In this document: positions 17,760-27,827 of the stretch, piece after piece
Position numbering within the stretch: position 1 is the first letter of the stretch
How the letters are laid out: the number at the start of each line of letters is the position of its first letter
Origin: JBEKDJ01 sp050014415
Lineage (GTDB): Bacteria; Desulfobacterota; BSN033; UBA1163
Direction: 5' to 3'
DNA length: 59,940 nucleotides
Assembly (NCBI GenBank): GCA_050014415.1
Contig: JBEKDJ010000001.1
Span: 1 to 59,940 of the forward strand
Position numbers and translations under genes: made by a program
The notes under the pieces: generated by a model
Seen by the model: the letters and a program-made list of their open reading frames with translations, nothing else
Told to the model about the DNA's origin: nothing
Databases searched by the model: none

Positions 17760-18872
17760 GTGGCTTTGCAGGGAACGTTAAAAGACTTCAGCATTACAGA
17801 GATCATACAACTGATCGGCCAGCAGCTCAAAACGGGGGTTCTCAAGATTCGCCGAGGAAAGAATACCGTTGAGATCTCTTTTGTTGACGGGATGATCGTT
17901 CATGTCTACTCGAACTACCGTGGGAAGAAGGACCTCATCGGTGAGATTTTTGTAAAGGCCCAATTGATTACCGAAGAGCAATTGGAGCGGGTATTGAAGA
18001 TCCAAAAGGAGACCTTTAAATATCTGGGAGAAATACTCGTCGAACTCCAGTTGCTGACCAAAGAAGACGTATTGAAGGTCATTTCGACGCAGATCTACGA
18101 AACGATCTACGATCTTTTTTGGTGGGAGGACGGCGACTTTAACTTTGATCTGAAGTTGGTCGAAAGTTACCAGAAGATTCCATTCGCCCTCAGTACCGAG
18201 CAGGTTTTGTTAAGTATCCTTCGGATGGTGGATGAGTGGTCGGAGATTGAAAAAAAGATCTCTTCGCCCCACCTGGTTTTCAGGAAATCCGCCGGAATTG
18301 ATGAGAAGTCTCTCGCTGCACTGTCCTCTCAAGATTACATGAAGGAGAGACTGACCTCTGAACAGGAAATGATTTATAATATAATCGATGGAACTCGAAC
18401 GGTTCAGGATATTATCGACCGAAGCCTGCTCGGGAAGTTTAATGCAGGCGAGATTCTATCCGACCTCTTAGAAATGGGGCTGATTGAAGTTGTTGGAATC
18501 CATACCCCAAGCCTCGTTAGGAAAGTGAGCAAGATGAACCTCAAGGAGGCCTCGGTCTTTGTCTACTACGGAGCATCTCTGGCGGTAGTCTTTCTGCTCC
18601 TTTTCCACTTCCAGCCAGATGTCTTACGCTATCTTGGGGAATCGAAGATAGAACGAGTCGATATTGAAATTCCGGCTCAGTTCGTCCAGAGAAATCAATT
18701 GGACCGAATCAGGAATGCGTTGGAGCTTTACTACCTGGAAAAGGGGAGATATCCTAACCGTCTCGAAGACCTGGTCTCTGTTAAGCTCATTCGAAAGAGT
18801 GACCTCTTTTATCAAAAAGGGGCCTCCTATCAATATGAGTTGAAAGATGGAAAGTACTATCTGAAACACTGA
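17760..18872 (+). CDS. DUF4388 (PATAN-like) domain protein with C-terminal membrane segment
   Basis: This 370-residue protein starts with a DUF4388 domain, seen in MALQGTLKDFSITEIIQLIG and in TGVLKIRRGKNTVEISFVDG. Such domains occur in signalling and gliding or motility regulators of deltaproteobacteria. A middle region (about 60-240) contains GEIFVKAQLITEEQLERVL and GEILVELQLLTKEDVLKV, a repeated helical motif also known from type IV pilus assembly ATPases. One membrane helix lies near 262-282. The C-terminal part, with LELYYLEKGRYPNRLEDLV, resembles the globular region of type II secretion pseudopilins. The exact role is unknown. Confidence 0.78.
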   Translation: MALQGTLKDFSITEIIQLIGQQLKTGVLKIRRGKNTVEISFVDGMIVHVYSNYRGKKDLIGEIFVKAQLITEEQLERVLKIQKETFKYLGEILVELQLLTKEDVLKVISTQIYETIYDLFWWEDGDFNFDLKLVESYQKIPFALSTEQVLLSILRMVDEWSEIEKKISSPHLVFRKSAGIDEKSLAALSSQDYMKERLTSEQEMIYNIIDGTRTVQDIIDRSLLGKFNAGEILSDLLEMGLIEVVGIHTPSLVRKVSKMNLKEASVFVYYGASLAVVFLLLFHFQPDVLRYLGESKIERVDIEIPAQFVQRNQLDRIRNALELYYLEKGRYPNRLEDLVSVKLIRKSDLFYQKGASYQYELKDGKYYLKH

Positions 18873-18889
18873 GATGGGCAAGACATTGT

Positions 18890-18989
18890 CAAATGTCGAA
18901 GCTCAAATGAAATCAAAAGCTTAAATGACAAGAAGAGGAAAAGGGTGAAGTTTTGACATTGAGCCATCGTGGCTTTCATTTGACATTTG
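18890..18989. repeat. Dispersed intergenic repeat, copy B
   Basis: TCAAATGTCGAA (18890-18901) and TTTGACATTTG (18979-18989) form inverted ends as in copy A at 8210-8305, and both copies share the text AAATGTC(A/G)AAGCTCAAA just inside the left end. The element lies between the DUF4388 gene and guaA. Confidence 0.6.
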
Positions 18990-19106
18990 GATTTTGATAT
19001 TTGAACTTTTCTATTATGTTTGGATAGATCTTGCAGCAGGAGTGCTTCCAAACCCCCGGAGGCTTACTTCCCTCCTTATTATTCGTCGAACAGAGAGTGA
19101 AGAGAG

Positions 19107-20669
19107 ATGGTGAAGAGACGGGTTCCGTTTGACAGGATACTCATTCTCGATTTTGGCTCCCAATATACCCAGCTTATTGCCAGACGGGTGAGGGAATGCC
19201 AGATCTATAGCGAAATTCATCCCTACGATACTGATGTGGAGAAAGTGAGATCGTTATCTCCAAAGGGGATGATTTTTTCTGGAGGTCCTGCGAGCGTTTA
19301 TGAGCATCATGCTCCTCACTGTGATCCCGCTCTCCTCAGAATGGGCATTCCTATTCTGGGAATTTGCTACGGGCTGCAGTTGATCAGCCATCTCCTGGGA
19401 GGGGAGGTCATCCGTTCTGAAAAGAGGGAATACGGAAAGGCCAAGCTGACACTGGATAGGGAAGGGGAGCTGTTCAAGCATCTTGGGGAAAAAGGAAGTC
19501 AACTCGTGGTGTGGATGAGCCACGGAGATCAACTCAAGGCCCTGCCCCGCGGGTTTCGTGCCACCGCCCATTCGAAGAACACGCCTTTTGCTGCGATTGA
19601 AGATACCCAGAGAAGGATCTACGGCCTCCAATTCCACCCGGAGGTTGTCCATACGCCGAGGGGTCTCGATCTGATCAGGAATTTTCTTTTTCGTGTTTGC
19701 AAGTGTTCCCATCCTTGGACGATGCGGTCTTTTTTGGACCAAACCAGCCGCGACCTTAGAAAAAGGATTGGATCGAAGAAAGTGATCTGTGCTTTGAGCG
19801 GAGGAGTTGATTCTACTGTCGTTGCACTTCTCCTACACCGTGTGGTGGGAGATGGTTTAAGGTGCATCTTTGTGAATAACGGTGTCTTAAGGAAGAACGA
19901 AGCCTCGCAAGTGGTGAGTTTATTTCGTCATCATTTTAAGATCCCCCTCATCTATGTAGATGCGGAAGACCACTTTCTCAGGGAGTTGAAAGGGGTCACC
20001 GACCCGGAAGATAAGAGGAAGAGGATTGGAAAGGCATTTATTTCCATCTTTGAGAGAGAAGCGAAAAAGATCGGGGCGGTAGAATATCTGGCTCAGGGGA
20101 CTCTCTATCCAGACGTCATCGAAAGCATCTCTTCGAAGGGGCCTTCTGCTACAATCAAGAGCCATCACAACGTGGGGGGACTACCCAAGAAGATGAAATT
20201 GAAGTTGGTGGAGCCCCTTCGGGAATTGTTCAAGGATGAAGTGAGGCAGTTAGGGAAAGTGTTGGGACTACCCGGGGAGATGATCAAACGTCAACCCTTT
20301 CCTGGGCCAGGGCTCGCCATCCGAATCATCGGGGAGGTTAATAGAGAGAGGCTTGAGATTTTGAGAACGGCAGATGAGATTGTCATGGAAGAGATGAAAA
20401 GAGGCCATTTCCTGGATCGGGTCTGGCAGTCCTTTGCCATTCTGCTTCCTGTGAAGACAGTCGGTGTGATGGGGGACGAACGGAGTTATGAAAATGTGAT
20501 TGCCTTAAGGGTGGTCGAGAGCCAGGATGGAATGACGGCGGATTGGGCAAGACTTCCTAATGAAATTTTGGAGAATATCTCGAATCGGATTATTAATGAG
20601 GTGAAAAGGGTCAATCGGGTCGTCTATGACATCAGTTCCAAACCGCCCAGCACAATCGAATGGGAATAG
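19107..20669 (+). CDS. guaA: GMP synthase (glutamine-hydrolysing)
   Basis: This 520-residue enzyme aminates XMP to GMP using glutamine and ATP. The N-terminal class I glutamine amidotransferase has the catalytic triad Cys87 (GICYGLQ), His177 and Glu179 (LQFHPEV). The ATP pyrophosphatase domain carries the P-loop SGGVDS (231-236), and the C-terminal dimerisation domain ends in the usual KPPSTIEWE. Length and order are standard. Together with guaB it gives the complete IMP to GMP branch in this window. I saw no purine riboswitch upstream, only repeat sequence. Confidence 0.97.
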   Translation: MVKRRVPFDRILILDFGSQYTQLIARRVRECQIYSEIHPYDTDVEKVRSLSPKGMIFSGGPASVYEHHAPHCDPALLRMGIPILGICYGLQLISHLLGGEVIRSEKREYGKAKLTLDREGELFKHLGEKGSQLVVWMSHGDQLKALPRGFRATAHSKNTPFAAIEDTQRRIYGLQFHPEVVHTPRGLDLIRNFLFRVCKCSHPWTMRSFLDQTSRDLRKRIGSKKVICALSGGVDSTVVALLLHRVVGDGLRCIFVNNGVLRKNEASQVVSLFRHHFKIPLIYVDAEDHFLRELKGVTDPEDKRKRIGKAFISIFEREAKKIGAVEYLAQGTLYPDVIESISSKGPSATIKSHHNVGGLPKKMKLKLVEPLRELFKDEVRQLGKVLGLPGEMIKRQPFPGPGLAIRIIGEVNRERLEILRTADEIVMEEMKRGHFLDRVWQSFAILLPVKTVGVMGDERSYENVIALRVVESQDGMTADWARLPNEILENISNRIINEVKRVNRVVYDISSKPPSTIEWE

Positions 20670-20689
20670 CGATGACACAGAAGTCATGC

Positions 20690-20853
20690 CAGATGTCTAA
20701 GCCCAGGGTTCAAACGAAAACCGAAATCCAAATATCAGACCTGAATATTGAAAATCGCCGGAAGAGATAGTAAGTCAAAGGAATATCTAATGCGGGGTTA
20801 TTTGTCATTGATTTGACATTCGGTCCCGCCTTAGCGGGATTGACATTTAGGAT
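20690..20853. repeat. Dispersed intergenic repeat, copy C (decayed)
   Basis: The right end keeps TTGTCATTGATTTGACATT as in copy A, while the left end (GCCAGATGTCTAAGCCC) is degenerate. A small hairpin CCCGC-CTTA-GCGGG lies near 20824-20837. It occupies the space between guaA and dnaE. Confidence 0.45.
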
Positions 20854-20865
20854 TGAATTCAGCCG

Positions 20866-23800
20866 ATGCAGCACTCTCCTTTCATTCATCTTCACGTCCA
20901 TAGCCAATATAGCTTGTTAGACGGGACGATTCGATTTGAAGAAGTCTTCAATCTAGCCAAGAAATATGGAATGGACGCCGTGGCACTGACCGATCACGGC
21001 AATATGTTTGGAGTGATCGAATTCTATCAGATGGCCATCAAGCACGGGGTTAAGCCGATTGTGGGATGCGAGGTCTATGTCGCTCCGGGAAGTCGGTTTG
21101 AAAAGAAGGCGATGGAGGGGACGGAGGGGACTTACCATTTGACCCTGCTGGCAAAGAATCGGACGGGCTACTTCAATCTCATTAAACTGGTCAGCCTCGC
21201 ATACCTTGAAGGATTTTATTATAAGCCCAGGGTGGACAAGGAACTATTAGCGAAATATAACGAAGGATTGATTGCCCTTAGTGGTTGTTTGAAGGGCGAG
21301 ATTCCATTTCATGCCAGCCGCGGGGAGATGAAAAAGGGACTTCAGTCGGCAGAGGAATATGCACGGATATTCGATCAGCGTCGTTTTTTTATTGAAATTC
21401 AGAAAAACGGGGTAGAAAACCAGTTGGTCTTGAACGACCGGCTTTTGGAAATTGGGCATCAACTCTCTCTTCCCGTCGTTGCAACCAATGACTGCCATTA
21501 CCTCCACCGAAAAGATGTCGAGGCCCACGAGGTTCTCCTTTGCATTCAGACGGGAAAGACGCTTCAAGACAGCAATCGGATGAAGTTTTCGTCGGATGAA
21601 TTCTATTTTAGGTCAGCCGAAGAGATGATTGAGCTTTTTGAGAAGGTTCCGGAGGCCATCACCCATACGATCGAGATCGCAGAACAATGTAACCTGGAGC
21701 TCAGATTCGAGGAGAGACATATTCCCAGGATTTCAGTTCCTGCGGGTGAATCCTTGGACAGCCATTTGGAGAGGCTTTCCCGAGAGGGATTGGAGAAAAG
21801 GTTGGCTGCCTTCAAGGAGAGAGGTGATTTCGAAAAACGTTCTGCCCCTTATAGGGCCCGCCTTGAGGAAGAACTGAGAATCATCAAGTCGATGGGATAT
21901 TCGGGCTATTTTTTGATTGTTGCCGATTTCATTCACTTCGCCAAGAATAGAAGAATCCCTGTGGGCCCGGGGAGAGGTTCAGCTGCGGGAAGCCTGGTCG
22001 CTTATGCCTTGAGTATTACGGACCTTGACCCGATTGAATACGATTTGATCTTTGAAAGATTCTTGAACCCTGGAAGAAAGAGCAGCATGCCTGACGTGGA
22101 TGTCGATTTCTGTATGGAAGGACGAGACGATGTCATCCGATATGTGATGGAGAAATACGGCAAAGAGAATGTTGCCCAAATCATCACCTTCGGCAAGATG
22201 CAGGCGAGAGCAGTCATCAGGGATGTGGGGCGTGTGATGGGCATCCCCTATGCGGAGGTGGATCGAATTGCGAAACTCATCCCCAACACATTGAATATTT
22301 CCCTCGACCAGGCATTGAAGCAGGAGCCAAGATTAGAAGAATGGGCAAAAAAAGACCCGAGAATGGAATCCTTGTTCAATATCGCAAGATCATTGGAGGG
22401 GTTGAGCCGTCATGCTTCTACCCATGCGGCCGGTGTGGTCATATCGAACAAATCCCTCACGGAACACCTTCCGCTCTATCGTGGACCGAACGGGGAGGTC
22501 ATGACTCAGTATCCCATGAAGGAGGTCGAAGCGATCGGATTGGTGAAATTCGACTTCCTGGGCTTAAAGACCCTCACCGTGGTCAACCATGCGACCCAGC
22601 TCATTGAAAAAAATCACGGAGTGAAGATTGAGCTTTCCCAGATGCCGTTAGACGATCCTAGGGTTTTTGCACTCCTCGGTTCAGGCTCAACCCTTGGAAT
22701 CTTTCAACTGGAAAGCTCTGGAATGAAGGATTTGTTGATCAAACTGAAGCCAGAGAATTTCAGAGAGATTATTGCACTGGTTGCCTTATATCGACCCGGT
22801 CCGCTGCGAAGTGGCATGGTGGACGAGTTTATCAAACGGAAGCACGGGAAGGAATCGATTCGGTATGATACCAAAGCTCTCGAAGAGATATTGAAGGATA
22901 CTTACGGCGTGATCATCTATCAAGAACAGGTGATGAGAATTGCGAGTTCGCTCGCAAATTTCAGCTTGGAAGATGCCGATATCCTCCGCAGGGCGATGTC
23001 CAAAAAGGATCCGAAAGAGATGGAGATGCAGAAAGAGAAATTCCTCGAGGGGTCACGAAAAAACCGGATCCCTCCCAGTAAGGCGGAGAAGATATTTGAT
23101 CAGATGTCCAAATTCGCAGAATATGGGTTTAATAAGTCTCACAGCGCTGCCTACGCACTCATCGCCTATCAAACAGCATTTTTGAAAGCTCGTTACCCGG
23201 TTGAATTCATGGCCGCTTTGCTTACCAGTGAAGTCCAGAATGCGGAAAAGATCGTAAAGTATATTGCAGAATGCCGGGAAATGGGTATCCCCATTCTACC
23301 GCCGGATATCAACGAGAGTTACAGAAATTTCACCGTGGTTGGAAATCAAATTCGATTCGGGCTTGCAGGGGTAAAGAACGTGGGAGATGCTGCCATCGAT
23401 ACGATCATCGCGGAGCGAGAAGAGAAGGGCAGATTTCAATCCCTTTTCGATTTTTGTAAAAGGGTCGATCTCAGAAGAGTGAATCGTCGGGTGGTTGAAA
23501 GTCTGATCAAGTGTGGCGCTTTCGACTTCTCAAAGGTCCATCGATCCCAGATGTTGACTGTCCTGGAGGACATTCTTGGGCGTTCCCAACGTAAGAGAGG
23601 AGAGGCTCAGCTGAGTATGCTGACACCCCTCTTGAAGGAAACGGAGCAAGGCTACCCCGAAATCGAGGAATTTCCGGAGAATCAAATGATTGCTTTCGAG
23701 AAAGAAACGATCGGTTTTTATATCTCGCGACATCCTTTGTCGCGCTATCAAGAGGAAATCAGGAAACATACGAATGAGGATACCTCTACGCTCGCAAGAC

Positions 23801-24309
23801 TGCGAAACGGTGAAGAAGTACAGATTTGTGGCCTCGTCAGCAGCTTGAAAGAGATCGTTACCAAGAAAGGAGATCGAATGGCCTTCTTGAGCCTGGAGGA
23901 TTTAAAGGGATTTGTGGAGATCATTCTTTTTCCGGAAGTCTTTAAGGCCGCCTTGCCCTATTTGAGGGGAGGAGATCCCATACTCGTTCGAGGCGTGCTC
24001 GATCTTTCCGACGAGCAGATAAAGGTAAAGGGCACGGAGGTTCGACCTCTTTTGGATTCATCATCTCCTTCGGCAAAAGTCCTCCATCTAAAGATCCCCC
24101 TCGCCTCATTAACGACGTCCCGGCTCGCAGATCTGAAAGAGATTATCGTCAGCCATAGTGGATTCCACAAAGTCCTCATCCATTTTGTCGATGAAGAACG
24201 CCGAGAAACGATTGTCGCCTTGTCCGACCGCTACACCGTCGATCCTTCGCCGAGGTTCCAAGATCACGTTAAGAATCTCTTGGATTCTCCTGCTCTCTCT
24301 TTTGAATAA
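20866..24309 (+). CDS. dnaE: DNA polymerase III subunit alpha
   Basis: This 1147-residue protein is the replicative polymerase. The PHP domain starts at once (FIHLHVHSQYSLLDGTIRFE and VALTDHGNMFGVIEF) and keeps its histidines. The palm carries the catalytic aspartates in MPDVDVDFCMEGRDDVI and the conserved GPGRGSAAGSLV. RPGPLRSGMVDEFI and FNKSHSAAYALIAYQTAFLK mark the fingers. A helix-hairpin-helix and an OB fold (EEVQICGLVSSLKEIVTKKG) follow near the C-terminus. Length fits DnaE1-type enzymes. It is followed by mutL with a gap of 22 bases. Confidence 0.97.
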   Translation: MQHSPFIHLHVHSQYSLLDGTIRFEEVFNLAKKYGMDAVALTDHGNMFGVIEFYQMAIKHGVKPIVGCEVYVAPGSRFEKKAMEGTEGTYHLTLLAKNRTGYFNLIKLVSLAYLEGFYYKPRVDKELLAKYNEGLIALSGCLKGEIPFHASRGEMKKGLQSAEEYARIFDQRRFFIEIQKNGVENQLVLNDRLLEIGHQLSLPVVATNDCHYLHRKDVEAHEVLLCIQTGKTLQDSNRMKFSSDEFYFRSAEEMIELFEKVPEAITHTIEIAEQCNLELRFEERHIPRISVPAGESLDSHLERLSREGLEKRLAAFKERGDFEKRSAPYRARLEEELRIIKSMGYSGYFLIVADFIHFAKNRRIPVGPGRGSAAGSLVAYALSITDLDPIEYDLIFERFLNPGRKSSMPDVDVDFCMEGRDDVIRYVMEKYGKENVAQIITFGKMQARAVIRDVGRVMGIPYAEVDRIAKLIPNTLNISLDQALKQEPRLEEWAKKDPRMESLFNIARSLEGLSRHASTHAAGVVISNKSLTEHLPLYRGPNGEVMTQYPMKEVEAIGLVKFDFLGLKTLTVVNHATQLIEKNHGVKIELSQMPLDDPRVFALLGSGSTLGIFQLESSGMKDLLIKLKPENFREIIALVALYRPGPLRSGMVDEFIKRKHGKESIRYDTKALEEILKDTYGVIIYQEQVMRIASSLANFSLEDADILRRAMSKKDPKEMEMQKEKFLEGSRKNRIPPSKAEKIFDQMSKFAEYGFNKSHSAAYALIAYQTAFLKARYPVEFMAALLTSEVQNAEKIVKYIAECREMGIPILPPDINESYRNFTVVGNQIRFGLAGVKNVGDAAIDTIIAEREEKGRFQSLFDFCKRVDLRRVNRRVVESLIKCGAFDFSKVHRSQMLTVLEDILGRSQRKRGEAQLSMLTPLLKETEQGYPEIEEFPENQMIAFEKETIGFYISRHPLSRYQEEIRKHTNEDTSTLARLRNGEEVQICGLVSSLKEIVTKKGDRMAFLSLEDLKGFVEIILFPEVFKAALPYLRGGDPILVRGVLDLSDEQIKVKGTEVRPLLDSSSPSAKVLHLKIPLASLTTSRLADLKEIIVSHSGFHKVLIHFVDEERRETIVALSDRYTVDPSPRFQDHVKNLLDSPALSFE

Positions 24310-24331
24310 GAGGACTCAGATCGGTATTCCA

Positions 24332-26089
24332 ATGGGAGCAAAAATCCAAATCTTACCAGAGCAGATTTCCCAAGCCATTGCTGCAGGGGAGGTGATTGAA
24401 AGACCTGCCTCGGTGGTTAAGGAGTTGATGGAAAACGCGATTGATGCGGGAAGTTCGGAGATCATCGTTGAATTGGAAACCGGGGGGCTCCAACGGATCT
24501 GCATTTGCGACAATGGAGAAGGAATGGATCGCGAGGACGCCCCACTTGCCCTTCGACGATATGCCACCAGCAAAATCAGAAAAGTGGAAGACCTCTACGC
24601 GATTCACACTCTCGGGTTCAGAGGGGAGGCCCTACCCAGCATCGCTTCTGTTTCCCAAATGACCATGAAGACCCGGGTATCGCATTCTATGAGCGGAACG
24701 AAAGTTGTTTGTGAAGGGGGGGAGATAAAAAGTATCTCTGAAGTTGGCTGTCCCATTGGGACAGAAGTCGAGGTCAAGAATATCTTTTACAATCTTCCTG
24801 CGAGAAGAAAATTCTTAAAATCGATTCGGTCAGAGCTTCGCTACGCTTTAAATCATTTCTTCCGGTTGAGTCTTTTTCATCCTACGATTTCGTTCAAGTT
24901 CATTCATGACGGCCGAATGCTTCACGAGTTCCTCAGAACGGAATCCCCGATGGTTCGAATCGAAGCGGTTTTGGGAAGAGACGTGTATGATCATCTCCGG
25001 CCCTTCGAATTTGAAAATGGGGAGGTCAGGATTTCAGGGTTTGCCAGCTTGCCCACCTTTTCGAAGGGAAGCGCTGATGGCATCTATATCTATGTCAATC
25101 AACGATTTGTGAAAGACCGGATCGTGACAAAAGCCATCCTCGAAGCCTATCGCCATGTCATCCCATCAGGAAAATTTCCCATTGTTCTCTTGTGGATTAC
25201 GCTCCCTCCGTATGCCGTTGACGTGAATGTTCATCCGACGAAGGCGGAAATAAAGTTCAGAAATCCAGAAAGGGTTTTTCAGGCCGTCATCGGGACGCTT
25301 AGTTCTCTCTATGAACGAAGAGATTTGCTGGAACAACCATTCCAAGGGGAGGGGGAAGGAGTTCCTTACAAGGCCGTGAAAGATAGTCTACCTTCCGTGA
25401 AACCTAAATCCTACGCCATTCCTTTCCCCGGGATGAAATCGGGAGAGGAAGACGTTGCGCTCGTCAGAGAACCTCTCATCCCGGAATGGAAGGCAGAGGA
25501 GAAGATTCCCTTCCGTATTCTGGGACAGATCCAAGAGACCTATATCCTTTGCGAAGGAGAAAAAGGGCTGATCATTATTGATCAACATGCAGCCCATGAA
25601 CGAATCCTCTTTGAAACGTACAAGAAGAAATACGAAACGGAGTCTGTCCCTTGCCTCCGATTCCTGATTCCACATCTGGTAGAACTTTCCGTCGAAGAAT
25701 CTTTTAACTTAATGTCACATCTCGAAGACTTCCAAAAGATCGGATTTGAAATCGATCCGATGGGTGAAAAGGTCTATGCCATTCGATCTATCCCTTCCTG
25801 GGTCGATCAAAAGGACCCCAAGGAAATGGTCAGGACGATACTCGATGAACTTCCTTTCTTGGAGAGAGAGAAGAAAAGGGCAGAAACCATTCATACCATT
25901 TTAGTGACGCTGGCCTGCCATTCTGCCATAAGAGGCAATTTCATGTTGAGGAGAGAAGAAATGGAAGAGCTAGTGAGAAGTCTATCTCCCTATGGCTTGT
26001 CTACTACTTGCCCTCATGGTAGGCCTGTCTTTTTTGTCGTTTCTCGGGAAGAACTGGCTAAAGAATTTAAAAGGAAATCCTCCTTCTAA
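24332..26089 (+). CDS. mutL: DNA mismatch repair protein MutL with endonuclease motifs
   Basis: This 585-residue mismatch-repair protein has an N-terminal GHKL ATPase: ELMENAIDAGS (31-41), DNGEGMD and GFRGEAL (95-101). The C-terminal domain carries DQHAAHERILFE, the metal-binding DQHA(x)2E(x)4E motif of MutL proteins with latent nicking activity, together with ACHSAIRGN and CPHGRP. That is expected in bacteria that lack MutH. ATG 24332 is chosen because the family begins with this ILPEQISQAIAAGEVIERP block; the open frame upstream lies inside dnaE. Confidence 0.96.
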   Translation: MGAKIQILPEQISQAIAAGEVIERPASVVKELMENAIDAGSSEIIVELETGGLQRICICDNGEGMDREDAPLALRRYATSKIRKVEDLYAIHTLGFRGEALPSIASVSQMTMKTRVSHSMSGTKVVCEGGEIKSISEVGCPIGTEVEVKNIFYNLPARRKFLKSIRSELRYALNHFFRLSLFHPTISFKFIHDGRMLHEFLRTESPMVRIEAVLGRDVYDHLRPFEFENGEVRISGFASLPTFSKGSADGIYIYVNQRFVKDRIVTKAILEAYRHVIPSGKFPIVLLWITLPPYAVDVNVHPTKAEIKFRNPERVFQAVIGTLSSLYERRDLLEQPFQGEGEGVPYKAVKDSLPSVKPKSYAIPFPGMKSGEEDVALVREPLIPEWKAEEKIPFRILGQIQETYILCEGEKGLIIIDQHAAHERILFETYKKKYETESVPCLRFLIPHLVELSVEESFNLMSHLEDFQKIGFEIDPMGEKVYAIRSIPSWVDQKDPKEMVRTILDELPFLEREKKRAETIHTILVTLACHSAIRGNFMLRREEMEELVRSLSPYGLSTTCPHGRPVFFVVSREELAKEFKRKSSF

Positions 26090-26181
26090 TTTCGACGTTA
26101 CCCTGCCGTTGTATCTCGTCCTATTGACTTCGCGATAGGGAAGTCGTAATAAAACCTGATTACCCTTTGCTGAAGTTTTTG

Positions 26182-27732
26182 ATGTGCGATCTGATTCTCT
26201 TTAATGCGAACGTGATGACGATGGATCCCGCTCTGCCCCGGGCAGAACTGGTTGCGATTAGGGACGGTACGATCGTTCAGGTGACGCAGAATGACCGACT
26301 TCGCTCACTGATAGAAAAGAACACCCAGACAATCGACTGCAGGGGCAGAACAATACTGCCTGGTTTTATTGACGCCCATTGCCATGTTCCGGCCTATGCC
26401 GAAAGTCTCGTCTCGCTCAACCTCTCACCCCGCGAACATGTCCTTTCCATCGCCGATATCCAAAACAGAATCCGCGACGTCTGCAACGACCGTGCGCAGG
26501 GAACCTGGATAAGAGGTAGGGGCTATAACGAATTCTATCTGGCTGAAAAGCGTCACCCGAACCGATGGGATCTGGATGCCGCCACCTCTGCCCACCCGAT
26601 CAAACTCACCCACCGATCGGGCCATGCCCACGTCCTCAACAGCCTCGCACTGAAATATGTAAGGATTACCGTAGAGACGGGAGATCCGCCCGGAGGGCTG
26701 ATCGATCGCGATCCGGAGACGGGGGAGCCTACAGGCATCCTCTATGGCATGGGAGATTATCTTGCACAAAAAATACCGCCCATCGATGACGCCGAGATAG
26801 AGCGGGGATTGACCCTCGCAAATCAGAAGCTTCTTTCCTACGGGATTACCTCCGTTCAGGATGCTTCAGCACATAATGATCTGCGGCAATGGAGGCGGTT
26901 TGAAGCATGGAAGGCGCAGGGAATCTTTAAACCCCGTGTGACCATGATGATGGGCATCGAGGGTTTCGAAGAATCGAAACGCCAATCGTATTCATCATGC
27001 GTCGAGGAAGGCCAGCTCGGGCTTGGGGGTGTGAAGATTATTGTCGATGAAGTCACAGGTAGCCTTCATCCAAGCCGGGAAGAACTGAATGAGAGGGTTC
27101 TGGCAATCCATGAAGCAGGGCTCCAGGCGGTCATCCATGCTGTGGAAGAACCTGTAATCGAGGCTGCCTGCAATGCAATCGAAAATGCCCTGCAAGCTCA
27201 GCCTCGACAGGATCACCGGCATCGTATCGAGCACGGTTCTGTCTGTCCTCCGCCCTTGTTGCAGCGACTTCGTGCTCTCGGGATTGTGGTTGTGACGCAA
27301 CCTACTTTCGTCTATTATAGCGGGGATCGATACTTGAAAACTGTGCCCGACCGTCAACGGCAATACCTTTACCCGATAGGCTCAATGCTGAAAAACGGTA
27401 TACTCGTCGGTTCGAGTTCCGACTTCCCTATCGCCGATCCGAACCCATTGGTAGGCATCTATGCTGCGGCTACCCGAAGAACTGAAGGCGGAAAGAGCCT
27501 CTTGCCCAGGGAGAAAACAGGGCGGGATGAGGCTCTGCAGATGTGCACGCGGCTCGCCGCAGTCACTAATTTCGAGGAAGGGATCAAGGGGTCGGTGAGT
27601 CCCGGCAGAGTGGCCGACCTTGTCATGGTGAGTGAAGATCCTCTCGTGGTTGACGCCGACACCATAAAGGATATCCAAGTCGAGATGACCATCCTAGGTG
27701 GCGAGATAGTCTGGAGTCGAACGAGCCAATAA
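26182..27732 (+). CDS. Amidohydrolase of the YtcJ type
   Basis: This 516-residue metal-dependent hydrolase has the amidohydrolase layout: an N-terminal strand domain (LILFNANVMTMDPALPRAEL), the metal motif PGFIDAHCHV, and late ligands in AVIHAVEE, RIEHGSV and the Asp of GSSSDFPIADPN. The C-terminal ISPGRVADLVMVSEDPL-like region (KGSVSPGRVADLVMVSEDP) closes the small domain. YtcJ-like members act on amides or esters; the substrate cannot be read from sequence. ATG 26182 is preferred over TTG 26167. It is the first gene of the catabolic region and converges on the CoA-transferase pair. Confidence 0.85.
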   Translation: MCDLILFNANVMTMDPALPRAELVAIRDGTIVQVTQNDRLRSLIEKNTQTIDCRGRTILPGFIDAHCHVPAYAESLVSLNLSPREHVLSIADIQNRIRDVCNDRAQGTWIRGRGYNEFYLAEKRHPNRWDLDAATSAHPIKLTHRSGHAHVLNSLALKYVRITVETGDPPGGLIDRDPETGEPTGILYGMGDYLAQKIPPIDDAEIERGLTLANQKLLSYGITSVQDASAHNDLRQWRRFEAWKAQGIFKPRVTMMMGIEGFEESKRQSYSSCVEEGQLGLGGVKIIVDEVTGSLHPSREELNERVLAIHEAGLQAVIHAVEEPVIEAACNAIENALQAQPRQDHRHRIEHGSVCPPPLLQRLRALGIVVVTQPTFVYYSGDRYLKTVPDRQRQYLYPIGSMLKNGILVGSSSDFPIADPNPLVGIYAAATRRTEGGKSLLPREKTGRDEALQMCTRLAAVTNFEEGIKGSVSPGRVADLVMVSEDPLVVDADTIKDIQVEMTILGGEIVWSRTSQ

Positions 27733-27827
27733 CGAAAGGCTGACCGGCCGGAGCCTCACCTGAGGGCTAACGACCCGGCAGTGAAAGGACTATCCTCCTT
27801 CTGTCTGTCTTTGTCACGGTCACCTTA

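Noticed and set aside
18873..19106. Possible purine riboswitch upstream of guaA
   Set aside because: The region is accounted for by dispersed repeat copy B, and the conserved purine-riboswitch core was not found.
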